Source: an uncultured Collinsella sp.
GTDB taxonomy: Bacteria; Actinomycetota; Coriobacteriia; Coriobacteriales; Coriobacteriaceae
Length of the DNA: 16,656 nt
Direction: 5' to 3'
Assembly (NCBI GenBank): GCA_905211615.1
Contig: CAJMBB010000028.1
Coordinates: 1 to 16,656, forward strand
The position numbers and the translations under genes were made by a program. This document shows positions 6,073 through 13,154 of this stretch, piece after piece. The notes under the pieces are model-generated. The model was given only the letters and a program-made list of their open reading frames with translations. It was not told the DNA's origin and did no database searches. Position 1 is the first letter of the stretch; every line of letters starts with the position of its first letter.

Positions 6073-6699
6073 ATGAACCTCGTATTGCTCGGAGCTCCGG
6101 GTGCCGGTAAGGGCACCGTCGCACAGGAGCTCGTCGCCGAGTTTGGCGTCGCTCACATTTCCACGGGCGACCTGCTGCGTGCTGCCGTCAAGGGTGGCAC
6201 CGAGCTTGGTATTCAGGCTAAGAAGTACATGGACGCTGGCGAGCTCGTTCCCGATCAGCTCGTGATCGACCTTGTCAAGGAACGCCTTGCCGCCGATGAC
6301 GCCCAGCAGGGCTTCATCCTCGACGGCTTCCCGCGCAACACCGCCCAGGCCGTGACGCTCGATTCCGAGCTCTCCGCCATGGGTCGCGAGATCGACTGTG
6401 CCCTTCTGGTCGATGTGGCCCCCGAGGTCATTATCGATCGTCTGTCTTCGCGTCGCACCTGCCGCGCTTGCGGTTACACCGGCACCGCTGCCGATGCTAC
6501 CTGCCCCAAGTGTGGCGGCGAGATGTATCAGCGCGACGACGACAAGCCCGAGACCATCAAGAACCGTCTCGACGTCTACGAGAAGTCCACGAGCCCGCTC
6601 GTCGACTACTATCGTGGCCAGGGTCTGCTCAAGTCGGTCAACGGTGACCAGGCTCGCGAGACCGTGTACGGGGATGTCAAAGAGGCTCTCGGTCTATGA
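6073..6699 (+). CDS. adk: Adenylate kinase with Cys4 zinc LID
   Basis: Adenylate kinase converts ATP and AMP into two ADP in the cytoplasm. The 208-residue protein has the P-loop GAPGAGKGT (7-15), the AMP-site segments ISTGDLLRAAV and FILDGFPRN (81-89), and the RDDDKPETIKNRL block. The LID carries four cysteines at 130, 133, 144 and 147, a structural zinc site of the Gram-positive type. Only ten residues separate the two pairs, shorter than the roughly 16 in Bacillus Adk. The ATG seven bases after AGAGGAGG is preferred over an in-frame TTG at 6067, which is too close to it. It overlaps map by four bases (ATGA). Confidence 0.97.
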   Translation: MNLVLLGAPGAGKGTVAQELVAEFGVAHISTGDLLRAAVKGGTELGIQAKKYMDAGELVPDQLVIDLVKERLAADDAQQGFILDGFPRNTAQAVTLDSELSAMGREIDCALLVDVAPEVIIDRLSSRRTCRACGYTGTAADATCPKCGGEMYQRDDDKPETIKNRLDVYEKSTSPLVDYYRGQGLLKSVNGDQARETVYGDVKEALGL

Positions 6700-7484
6700 T
6701 CAAGATTAAGTCTGCAACGCAAATCGAGCAGATGAAGAAGGCAGGAGCGCTATCTAAGATGGCGCTCCGCCACGTTGGAGCCATGGTGCGCCCCGGCGTT
6801 TCGACTTTTGAACTCGATCAGCTCGCGGAGCAGATTATCCGCATGCATGGCGGCACCCCGGCCTTTAAGGGCTATGGCGGGTTCCCGGGAACCATTTGCG
6901 CATCGATTAACGATGCGGTGGTACACGGTATTCCCAACCCCGACATGATCCTGCGCGATGGCGATATCATCTCCATCGATACGGGAGCCGTTGTCGACGG
7001 TTGGGTCGGCGATAACGCTTGGACGTTTTTCGTCGGCACGCCCACGCCCGAAGCCAAGGCTTTGTGCGAGATCACGCGCGATTGCCTTAAGGCTGCCATC
7101 GAGCAGGCTGTTCCCGGTAACCATATCGGGGACGTCGGTTATGCTGTTCAGTCCCTCGCCGAGTCTCACGGTTACGGCGTGCTTCGTGATTATGTGGGCC
7201 ATGGCATTGGCCGCGTGATGCACGAGGACCCCAACGTTCCTAACTATGGAAAGAAGGGGAGGGGCGTTCGCCTCCAGGCCGGCATGGTCATTGCCATTGA
7301 GCCGATGGTTACGATGGGTTCCAACCATGTGAGCACGGGCTCCGACGGTTGGATTGTTACGACCAACGACCATCTGCCCGCCGCGCACTACGAGAACACC
7401 GTCGCCATCACCAATGACGGTCCGGTGATTCTCACCACGGATGCGCAAGGTGCTTGGTGTTCGCTCCAAGGCGGAGAAATGTAA
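6696..7484 (+). CDS. map: Type I methionine aminopeptidase
   Basis: Map removes the initiator methionine from nascent proteins. The 262-residue pita-bread-fold enzyme shows all five metal ligands: D95 (ISIDTGA), D106 (VGDNAW), H169 (GHGIG), E202 (AIEPM) and E233 (YENT). The substrate-binding histidines are also present, H77 (VVHGIP) and H176 (MHEDP). There is no N-terminal zinc-finger extension. The start overlaps the adk stop in an ATGA junction, so the genes are co-translated. adk-map-infA downstream of secY is a common order in Gram-positive spc operons. The C-terminus runs a few residues beyond a typical bacterial Map (about 250-264). Confidence 0.98.
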   Translation: MIKIKSATQIEQMKKAGALSKMALRHVGAMVRPGVSTFELDQLAEQIIRMHGGTPAFKGYGGFPGTICASINDAVVHGIPNPDMILRDGDIISIDTGAVVDGWVGDNAWTFFVGTPTPEAKALCEITRDCLKAAIEQAVPGNHIGDVGYAVQSLAESHGYGVLRDYVGHGIGRVMHEDPNVPNYGKKGRGVRLQAGMVIAIEPMVTMGSNHVSTGSDGWIVTTNDHLPAAHYENTVAITNDGPVILTTDAQGAWCSLQGGEM

Positions 7485-7487
7485 CAA

Positions 7488-7507
7488 GTTCCACTTAGTT
7501 GTGGAGC
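7488..7507 (+). other. Small hairpin just after map
   Basis: GTTCCAC (7488-7494) pairs with GTGGAGC (7501-7507), seven pairs with one wobble and a TTAGTT loop, starting three bases after the map stop. No T tract follows, so it is at best a weak terminator or a 3'-end stabiliser separating the spc and infA units. Confidence 0.3.
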
Positions 7508-7520
7508 CATTACGAAGTTA

Positions 7521-7549
7521 TTACGATGCGTGCATACGTGTTGTAGAAT
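7521..7549 (+). promoter_or_regulatory. Candidate sigma70-like promoter for infA and the alpha operon
   Basis: TTACGA at 7521-7526 and TAGAAT at 7544-7549 are separated by 17 bp. The -10 matches consensus at five of six positions, the -35 only at three of six. The spot lies in the 104-bp gap between map and infA, the largest break since rpsN-rpsH, and the local sequence is more AT-rich than its surroundings. Transcription would start near 7556 and give a leader of about 33 nt. Confidence 0.5.
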
Positions 7550-7588
7550 ACTCAATCGCTGTCGTTTTCTAGAGAAAGATGATTGCTT

Positions 7589-7807
7589 GTGAAGAAGGAA
7601 GACGCAATTGAGCTTGAGGGTACGGTAAAGGAACCGCTGCCCAATGCCATGTTTAAGGTCGAGCTCGAGAACGGTCATTCGGTTCTGTGCAACATTTCTG
7701 GCAAGATCCGAATGAATTACATCCGTATTCTCCCCGGTGACAGGGTTGTCGTGGAGCTTTCCCCGTACGACCTGACCCGCGGCCGCATCACCTATCGCTA
7801 CAAATAG
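7589..7807 (+). CDS. infA: Translation initiation factor IF-1
   Basis: IF-1 binds the A site of the 30S subunit during initiation and helps IF-2 and IF-3. From the GTG start the protein has 72 residues, the standard bacterial length, beginning (M)KKEDAIELEG. The OB-fold shows ALPNAMF-like (here PLPNAMFKVELENGH), ISGKIRMNYIRILPGD and the closing LTRGRITYRYK. An in-frame TTG at 7583 would add only two residues and is less likely, since the homologous length fits the GTG. The ribosome binding site is poor (GAGAAAGATGA). rpmJ lies 150 bases downstream across a structured gap. Confidence 0.97.
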   Translation: MKKEDAIELEGTVKEPLPNAMFKVELENGHSVLCNISGKIRMNYIRILPGDRVVVELSPYDLTRGRITYRYK

Positions 7808-7832
7808 CGGCACGCATACACGCACTCCATTT

Positions 7833-7908
7833 CCGGCTGCAGGCTTAGCTCAACCTACGGTCGGATTGTGTGCGAAGACCAGCCATAGTTTTAAACGCCT
7901 GCGGCTGG
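7833..7908 (+). promoter_or_regulatory. Structured leader between infA and rpmJ (alpha operon leader candidate)
   Basis: CCGGCTGCAGGC (7833-7844) can pair with GCCTGCGGCTGG (7897-7908) in a continuous 12-bp helix that includes two G.U pairs and encloses 52 nt. Inside it, GGTC (7859-7862) can pair with GACC (7877-7880), and GGCT (7842-7845) with AGCC (7881-7884) as an alternative. The gap of 150 nt before rpmJ is unusually long here. In E. coli, S4 represses the alpha operon through a pseudoknot before rpsM, and this fold is a candidate functional equivalent. No T tract follows. The pairing is seen; the control role is inferred. Confidence 0.45.
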
Positions 7909-7957
7909 GCGAGTAGATAGTAGGGAAGTAGTTTGAGCGCTACCGAAAGGAAGAACG

Positions 7958-8071
7958 ATGAAGGTACGTCCTTCGGTCAAGAAGATGTGCGATAAGTGCA
8001 AAATCATTAGGCGCCATGGCAAGGTCCTCGTCATTTGCGAGAACCCCCGTCATAAGCAGCGTCAGGGTTAA
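7958..8071 (+). CDS. rpmJ: 50S ribosomal protein L36, zinc-binding form
   Basis: L36 is the smallest large-subunit protein and braces 23S rRNA near helix 95-97. This 37-residue copy begins MKVRPSVKKMCDKCK and ends NPRHKQRQG. The zinc ligands C11, C14, C27 and H32 are present, so it is the zinc-containing form. GAAAGGAAG precedes the ATG by a few bases. It follows the structured gap after infA and lies 14 bases before rpsM, the usual infA-rpmJ-rpsM-rpsK order. Confidence 0.98.
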   Translation: MKVRPSVKKMCDKCKIIRRHGKVLVICENPRHKQRQG

Positions 8072-8085
8072 GAGAGGAGACTACG

Positions 8086-8460
8086 TTGGCCCGTATTAAT
8101 GGTGTCGACCTCCCGCGTGAGAAGCGCGTTGAGATCGGTCTGACCTACATTTACGGCATCGGCCGCACCACTGCGACGAAGATTTGCGTCGAGTGCAACG
8201 TTAACGTGGATACGCGCGTTAAGGACCTCACCGAGGATGAGGTTAACGCCATCCGCGATTATATCGACAAGAACCAGATCATGGTTGAGGGCGACCTCCG
8301 CCGTGAGCGCAACCAGAACGTCAAGCGCCTTATGGACATCGGCTGCAACCGCGGCCTTCGTCACCGCAAGGGCCTCCCGGTCCGCGGCCAGCGCACCCAC
8401 ACTAACGCTCGTACCCGCAAGGGCCCGAAGCGTCAGATCGGTGCTAAGAAGAAGAAATAA
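8086..8460 (+). CDS. rpsM: 30S ribosomal protein S13
   Basis: S13 sits at the top of the 30S head and bridges to L5 and to P-site tRNA. The 124 residues match the family. The N-terminus ARINGVDLPREKRVEIGLTYIYGIG with its helix-two-turn-helix element, the DLRRERNQNVKRLMDIGCNRGLRHR core and the basic tail RGQRTHTNARTRKGPKR are all present. The start is TTG after GAGAGGAGA, and the encoded MARINGVDLP N-terminus makes it certain. The rpsM stop overlaps the Shine-Dalgarno of rpsK (taAGGAG). Confidence 0.98.
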   Translation: MARINGVDLPREKRVEIGLTYIYGIGRTTATKICVECNVNVDTRVKDLTEDEVNAIRDYIDKNQIMVEGDLRRERNQNVKRLMDIGCNRGLRHRKGLPVRGQRTHTNARTRKGPKRQIGAKKKK

Positions 8461-8474
8461 GGAGCGCTAGATAG

Positions 8475-8879
8475 ATGGCTACTGCTAAGAAGAACGTTCG
8501 CGCTGCCCGTCTGAAGCGCGCGGACCGTAAGAACATTTCCGTGGGCCAGGCTCACATTCGTTCTACGTTCAACAACACGATCGTTTCGATCACCGATCCC
8601 CAGGGCAACGTCATTTCCTGGAAGTCGGCTGGCCAGGTGGGCTTCAAGGGCTCCCGTAAGTCCACGCCGTTCGCTGCCCAGATGGCTGCCGAGGCTGCTG
8701 CCAAGCAGGCCATGGAGCACGGTATGAAGAAGGTTTCCGTCTTCGTCAAGGGCCCCGGCTCCGGTCGTGAGACCGCCATCCGCTCCCTCCAGGCTGCTGG
8801 CCTCGAGGTCTCGAGCATCCAGGACAAGACCCCCATTCCGCACAACGGCTGCCGCCCCAAGAAGCGTCGCCGCGTGTAA
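8475..8879 (+). CDS. rpsK: 30S ribosomal protein S11
   Basis: S11 lines the 30S platform next to the E site and the mRNA exit. The 134-residue protein has a basic N-terminal extension, then GQAHIRSTFNNTIVSITDPQGN, the KGSRKSTPFAAQMAA block and the GPGSGRETAIRSLQAAGL signature. It closes with PHNGCRPKKRRRV. AAGGAG lies ten bases before the ATG and overlaps the rpsM stop. rpsD follows after 19 bases. Confidence 0.98.
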   Translation: MATAKKNVRAARLKRADRKNISVGQAHIRSTFNNTIVSITDPQGNVISWKSAGQVGFKGSRKSTPFAAQMAAEAAAKQAMEHGMKKVSVFVKGPGSGRETAIRSLQAAGLEVSSIQDKTPIPHNGCRPKKRRRV

Positions 8880-8898
8880 CTGAAAGGATCGTATCAAT

Positions 8899-9495
8899 AT
8901 GGCAATCGACAGGACTCCTGTTCTTAAGCGCTGCCGTCAGCTCGGGATCGATCCCGCTGAGCTCGGTTACAGCAGCAAGAAGGAATCTATCCGTCAGCCC
9001 AAGCGCCGTCGCAAGGAATCTGAGTACGGCATGCAGCTGCGCGAGAAGCAGAAGGTCAAGTTCATCTATGGCGTTCTGGAGAAGCAGTTCCACGGCTACT
9101 TCAACAAGGCCCGCAAGATGAACGGCGTCACCGGTGAGAACCTCATGATCATCCTTGAGTCTCGCCTCGACAACGTTGTCTTCCGTCTTGGCTTCGCCCG
9201 CACCCGCAAAGAGGCTCGTCAGTCCGTCCGTCACGGTCACTTCACCGTGAACGGCAAGCGCGTGGACATCCCGTCCTACCGCGTCAAGGCCGGCGACGTC
9301 GTCGCTGTCGGCGAGAAGTTCCGTGACCTCCTCCCCATCAAGGAGGCCCTGATTTCCTCCGAGCGCTTTGAGGTCCCTGGCTGGCTCGAGGTCGATATCG
9401 AGAAGCTGTCTGGTAACGTGCTCGCTCTGCCGACGCGTGAGCAGATCAGCGGTGATATCAACGAGCAGCTCATCGTCGAGCTCTACTCTAAGTAG
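8899..9495 (+). CDS. rpsD: 30S ribosomal protein S4, zinc-free form
   Basis: S4 starts 30S assembly by binding the five-way junction of 16S rRNA; in E. coli it also represses the alpha operon. In 198 residues only one cysteine (C12) occurs in the N-terminal arm, so the zinc site of C+ S4 proteins is absent. The arm has YGMQLREKQKVKFIYGVLEKQF, followed by the S4 RNA-binding domain (about residues 92-155: ESRLDNVVFRLGFARTRKEA, then VRHGHFTVNGKRVDIPS). GAAAGGATC precedes the ATG at a slightly long distance. rpoA follows after 32 bases. Confidence 0.98.
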   Translation: MAIDRTPVLKRCRQLGIDPAELGYSSKKESIRQPKRRRKESEYGMQLREKQKVKFIYGVLEKQFHGYFNKARKMNGVTGENLMIILESRLDNVVFRLGFARTRKEARQSVRHGHFTVNGKRVDIPSYRVKAGDVVAVGEKFRDLLPIKEALISSERFEVPGWLEVDIEKLSGNVLALPTREQISGDINEQLIVELYSK

Positions 9496-9527
9496 TCCAT
9501 CCGGGCTGCTGAGGCTGGAGGTAATAC

Positions 9528-10469
9528 ATGTCAGAATTCATTAGGCCTCAGGTTCAGGTCGAAGAGATCAACGAGACGTCTGCTCGTGTCTCCGTCGAGC
9601 CGCTCGAGCGTGGTTACGGCGATACGCTGGGTAACTCCCTTCGTCGCGTTCTTCTGTCCTCGCTCGAGGGTGCCGCCGTCGAGGCTATTCAGATCGATGG
9701 TGCGCAGCACGAGTTCATGACCATCCCTAACATGGTCGAGGATGTCACCGACATCGTCCTGAATGTCAAGGGTCTTGTCTTCAGGGCTCTCGGCACGACC
9801 GACGAGGCGACCGCCACCATCTCGGTTGACGGCCCCTGCGAGGTCACCGGTGCGGACTTCTTTATTCCGTCCGAGTTTGAGCTGGTCAACCCCGAGCAGC
9901 ACATCGCTACGCTCACCGAGGGTGGCCATCTCACCATGAGCATGCGCATCGGCTATGGCCGCGGCTATGTTTCTGGCGAGGCCAACAAGCGCGACAACGA
10001 TCCCATCGGTGTGATCCACGTCGACTCGCTGTACTCGCCGGTTTCCCGTTGCGCCAAGCTCGTTGAGGCTTGCCGTGTCGGTCAGCACACCGACTACGAC
10101 CGCCTTGTCCTCGAGATCGAGACCAACGGCTCCATCGCCCCGCGCGACGCCGTGGTCCAGGCTGCCAATATCATCAACCAGCATATGGCCGCCTTTATGA
10201 ACCTTGCCGAGACCCCCGAGGTCGAGGAGGAGGCTTCGATCTTCGCTCCCGAGGTCACCAACGACAACGCCGAGCTGGACAAGCAGATCGAGGATCTGGA
10301 CCTTTCTGTCCGTTCCTACAACTGCCTTAAGCGCGCCAGCATTCACTCGGTCCGTCAGCTCGTTGAGTTCTCGGAGAACGATCTGCTCAACATCCGTAAT
10401 TTCGGTGTTAAGTCGATCGAGGAAGTGAAGGACAAGCTTGAGTCCATGGGCCTGAGCCTGAAGGCTTAA
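9528..10469 (+). CDS. rpoA: RNA polymerase alpha subunit
   Basis: The alpha dimer nucleates RNA polymerase assembly, and its C-terminal domain contacts UP elements and activators. The 313-residue protein has an N-terminal domain with EPLERGYGDTLGNSLRRVLL (residues 23-42) and the KGLVFRAL segment. A linker of acidic character follows (EVEEEASIFAPEV, near 227-240). The C-terminal HhH domain comes from about 255 on: LSVRSYNCLKRASIHSVRQL and IRNFGVKSIEEVKDKL. GGAGGT five bases before the ATG fits. The rpsD-rpoA-rplQ order is the standard alpha operon. Confidence 0.98.
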   Translation: MSEFIRPQVQVEEINETSARVSVEPLERGYGDTLGNSLRRVLLSSLEGAAVEAIQIDGAQHEFMTIPNMVEDVTDIVLNVKGLVFRALGTTDEATATISVDGPCEVTGADFFIPSEFELVNPEQHIATLTEGGHLTMSMRIGYGRGYVSGEANKRDNDPIGVIHVDSLYSPVSRCAKLVEACRVGQHTDYDRLVLEIETNGSIAPRDAVVQAANIINQHMAAFMNLAETPEVEEEASIFAPEVTNDNAELDKQIEDLDLSVRSYNCLKRASIHSVRQLVEFSENDLLNIRNFGVKSIEEVKDKLESMGLSLKA

Positions 10470-10499
10470 TGCTTCGCATATTTGAGGAGAAACTAGACC

Positions 10500-10967
10500 A
10501 TGCGTCACAACGTTAAGAAGGGCCTGAAGCTCGGCACCGATGCGAGCCACACCAAGGCCATGAAGAAGAGCCTTGCTAAGGCCCTCTTCGAGAACGACCG
10601 CATCAAGACCACCGAGACCCGCGCTAAGGCGCTGCGTTCGGTCGTCGACCCGATCATCACTTGGGCCAAGAAGGGCGACCTGCACTCTCGTCGTCTGGCT
10701 ATCGCCAAGCTCGGCGATAAGCAGCTCGTTGCCGAGATCTTCGACAAGGCTGCCCAGGGCATGTGGCAGGACCGCAACGGCGGTTACACCCGCATCATGA
10801 AGCTCGGCAACCGCAAGGGCGACAACGCTCCCATCGTTATCATGGAGCTCGTCACTGAGCCTTGCACGCCTAAGGCCAAGAAGGCTGCTCCGGCCCCCAA
10901 GAAGGCCGCTGCTCCCAAGAAGGTCGAGGCCGTCGAGGAGGCTCCTGCTGAGGAGACCGCTGAGTAG
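10500..10967 (+). CDS. rplQ: 50S ribosomal protein L17 with charged C-terminal tail
   Basis: L17 lies near the peptide exit tunnel of the 50S subunit. The conserved core covers residues 1-120: MRHNVKKGLKLGTDASHTKA, LFENDRIKTTETRAKALR, and GGYTRIMKLGNRKGDNAP ending in VIMELV. Residues 121-155 are a low-complexity tail, first Lys/Ala/Pro-rich (KAKKAAPAPKKAAAPKK) then acidic (EAVEEAPAEETAE). Such tails are common in actinobacterial L17 and are likely disordered on the ribosome surface. The Shine-Dalgarno is TTGAGGAGA. A strong terminator 27 bases after the stop ends the operon. Confidence 0.98.
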   Translation: MRHNVKKGLKLGTDASHTKAMKKSLAKALFENDRIKTTETRAKALRSVVDPIITWAKKGDLHSRRLAIAKLGDKQLVAEIFDKAAQGMWQDRNGGYTRIMKLGNRKGDNAPIVIMELVTEPCTPKAKKAAPAPKKAAAPKKVEAVEEAPAEETAE

Positions 10968-10993
10968 ACATTCCGTCTGCATAGGCTATATTC

Positions 10994-11024
10994 GAGGGGT
11001 ACGTTCGCGTACCCCTCTTTTTTT
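10994..11024 (+). terminator. Rho-independent terminator of the alpha operon
   Basis: GAGGGGTACG (10994-11003) and CGTACCCCTC (11008-11017) form a perfect 10-bp stem around a TTCG loop, followed directly by seven T (11018-11024). It lies 27 bp after rplQ on the same strand, and truA begins 35 bp later. Confidence 0.97.
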
Positions 11025-11059
11025 GTCGCGATACCGTTACTTGTTTGTTGGGAGCGCCC

Positions 11060-11884
11060 ATGACTGCGCCGTCTGATTTCAATTCGATTTCCGAGCTTGA
11101 CGCCACGCTCGTATTTCGCGTGGCCTATGATGGCTCGTCGTATAGCGGATTTGCCGAGCAGCCGGGACAGACGACGGTTGCGGGTGAGCTGCGTCGAGCC
11201 ATCGAGACGCTGCTTCGCCGTCCGATCGATCTGACGTGCGCGGGCCGTACCGATGCCGGCGTGCATGCCGTGGCTCAGTACATCAGCGTGCCCGTAACGG
11301 ACGCTGAGCTCGCGTGTACGCGCCGTAGGTGGCTGCGGGCTATGGATGCCCTGCTGCCCAAAGATATCGCCATCAACGAGGTCTACAAGGCTCGTAAGGG
11401 CTTTTCTGCGCGCTTTGACGCGCGCTCTCGCACTTACACCTATCGCATTGCCGATCGTGATGCGCGGCCAGTGCTGTCACGCGGTGCTGTGTGGTGGCAT
11501 CGCTATCCCCTCGACGTCGATGCGATGGCGGCCGCCTGCCCTGCGCTTTTGGGCGAGCAGGACTTTAAAAGCTTTTGCAAGGTTGCCTCTGCCGTGGGCA
11601 AACCTACGCACCGCTGCGTAATGCGCGCCGAGTTTGGCCATGAGGTTGCGTTTGGCGAGGACATCCTGACGTTTACCATCGAGGGCAATGCGTTTCTGCA
11701 TTCGATGGTCCGTACGATCATTGGCACGCTTGTCGAGATTGGCATGCATCGCCGTGAACCCGAGTGGATGCGCGAGGTCATCGATGCTTGCGATCGTACC
11801 GCTGCGGGCCCCACGGCTCCTGCCTGCGGCCTTACGTTTATGGGCGTGGATTACGATCCCGCCGAGCTTGTCGTGCTCGACTAG
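11060..11884 (+). CDS. truA: tRNA pseudouridine(38-40) synthase TruA
   Basis: TruA converts uridines 38-40 in the tRNA anticodon stem-loop to pseudouridine. The 274-residue protein shows VAYDGSSYSGFAEQPGQTTV (21-40), the catalytic-loop motif AGRTDAGVHA with nucleophile D65, the SRTYTYRI segment and the C-terminal block FLHSMVRTIIGTLVEIG. The ATG with GGGAG five bases upstream is preferred to an in-frame TTG at 11045, which would place that sequence inside the coding region. The gene lies 35 bp after the alpha-operon terminator; no clear promoter can be seen in that space. rplQ-truA adjacency is common in Gram-positive bacteria. Confidence 0.96.
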   Translation: MTAPSDFNSISELDATLVFRVAYDGSSYSGFAEQPGQTTVAGELRRAIETLLRRPIDLTCAGRTDAGVHAVAQYISVPVTDAELACTRRRWLRAMDALLPKDIAINEVYKARKGFSARFDARSRTYTYRIADRDARPVLSRGAVWWHRYPLDVDAMAAACPALLGEQDFKSFCKVASAVGKPTHRCVMRAEFGHEVAFGEDILTFTIEGNAFLHSMVRTIIGTLVEIGMHRREPEWMREVIDACDRTAAGPTAPACGLTFMGVDYDPAELVVLD

Positions 11885-12045
11885 GGGAGGGCTCGACGCG
11901 CCGTTCGTCGGCACCTGTCATCTGTGGGCTGCGCGTGTGCAACATCTGTTCTTGGCGTGCAGTGCAACCGGTGTCTCATTGCTTTTATTGCCGGGGTGTA
12001 CCATGAACGACAGTTTGATTCATTGCTGTCGAGAGGACGGATAAC

Positions 12046-13086
12046 TTGGTTCGACGTGGCTCGCATCCGCGACTTTCGGTGATCCTTGTGGTAGAAGGTT
12101 CGCCCAGCTATGCGATGCGTGCGCTCGAGAGTATCCAGAACCAAGACCTCTATGATTTGCAGATTGTCGTTGTCTGCCGCGATGCTTCGCCCGGTGTGCG
12201 CCATTCGCTTCAAGTTGCTGCCGACAGGGACATCCATATTGATTTGATTGACGTCGAGGACGCGAAGCGCGGCACTTGTCTTCGTGCCGGTTTTGATGCC
12301 TCGCGCGGCTCTCAAATCATCGCCATGAACGCCGATGAGTGGTTTGCTCCGCAGGCCCTTTCCAAGATGGTCGATATCGCGTGCGATACTGCGGCAGACA
12401 TTGTGCTCCCCTCGGTGTCGCTCGATCGATACGATGCGCATCGCGAGCGTCATTCGCGCGTCTTGGATGCTGCCTCTATTGCCATAGAAGACGAGTCTTC
12501 TATGGTGACTGGGCTGCCCCAGTTGATTTTGAGCGGCCTAGTCGCTCAGACCTCTGGCGTGATGTATAGCCGTCCGCTGTTTGAGGCATGCCTGTCGCGC
12601 GGCAAGGCGTACCGTACGGTTGAGTTTATGGCTTATGCGCTCTCGCAGGCACGATTCGTGTCCGGCTGCGGCGACGCTTGTTTCCACGCGGTGGCACCTA
12701 AGCTTACAGATGCCTTTGATCCCACCATGTATGCCAGGATATCCGATAACACTCGAGCGCTCGACGAGCTTGCGGACTCACTCTCGGAAGCAGATAGCGG
12801 TGGTCGGCTCAAGCTGGCAAGCCAAAAGTTCTACTTTGCCGGACTGGTCGCCTGCATCGAGAATTTGTGTCTGAGCCCGCATGGAGTGTCGTCAATCGAG
12901 CGTTCCGCCCGCATGCGTGATATGCTCGAGGCGCCTCGAACCCGTCAGATGGTCGCCGCGCTCAAGGATAACCATCGGGGACTCGGTCTGTTGTTTGGGC
13001 CGATTGCCAGCGCCAAGCCCGCGCGCTGCGTGATGTGTACGCATCTGGCAGCTTTTCTTAACCGGACGGGCGCAAAAACCGCCTAA
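12046..13086 (+). CDS. Putative glycosyltransferase family 2-like protein, role unknown
   Basis: The first 110 or so of 346 residues look like a GT-A fold: the strand LSVILVVEGS (10-19), a helix with ALESIQNQD, the strand LQIVVVCRDAS (38-48), and RGSQIIAMNADEWF (87-100), whose NADEW takes the place of the sugar-nucleotide-binding DxD motif. The remaining two thirds do not match a family I can name. No membrane segment or signal peptide is seen, so it is probably cytosolic. The TTG start follows GAGAGGA; an in-frame TGA at 12016-12018 rules out longer forms except for the ATT at 12022. It sits between truA and argR, 161 bp after truA. Substrate and acceptor cannot be inferred from context. Confidence 0.6.
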   Translation: MVRRGSHPRLSVILVVEGSPSYAMRALESIQNQDLYDLQIVVVCRDASPGVRHSLQVAADRDIHIDLIDVEDAKRGTCLRAGFDASRGSQIIAMNADEWFAPQALSKMVDIACDTAADIVLPSVSLDRYDAHRERHSRVLDAASIAIEDESSMVTGLPQLILSGLVAQTSGVMYSRPLFEACLSRGKAYRTVEFMAYALSQARFVSGCGDACFHAVAPKLTDAFDPTMYARISDNTRALDELADSLSEADSGGRLKLASQKFYFAGLVACIENLCLSPHGVSSIERSARMRDMLEAPRTRQMVAALKDNHRGLGLLFGPIASAKPARCVMCTHLAAFLNRTGAKTA

Positions 13087-13097
13087 GCGGCTCATTA

Positions 13098-13125
13098 CGA
13101 AACAAATTTGCATAGAATTGTTTCG
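13098..13125. promoter_or_regulatory. 8-bp inverted repeat with AT-rich spacer, possible operator
   Basis: CGAAACAA (13098-13105) and TTGTTTCG (13118-13125) are perfect inverted copies, 20 bp centre to centre, separated by 12 bp that include part of TAGAAT (13113-13118), a possible -10 box. It starts 11 bp after the glycosyltransferase stop and lies about 95 bp before argR. Half-site spacing of two helical turns suits a dimeric regulator. No T tract follows in the + direction, so it is not a terminator. Confidence 0.4.
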
Positions 13126-13154
13126 AAATGCGTTCTTATACACAAAAGCCTTCA

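Noticed and set aside
4771..6156. 461-residue open frame on the - strand across secY
   Set aside because: Antisense shadow of secY; very hydrophilic His/Asp/Arg-rich product as expected from reverse reading of a membrane protein gene.
9531..10982. 483-residue open frame on the - strand across rpoA and rplQ
   Set aside because: Antisense to two certain genes, no ribosome binding site or family match.
12003..12044. 13-codon open frame ending just before the glycosyltransferase start, considered as a leader peptide
   Set aside because: Only a poor ribosome binding site precedes it, and it has no run of regulatory codons; chance is sufficient.
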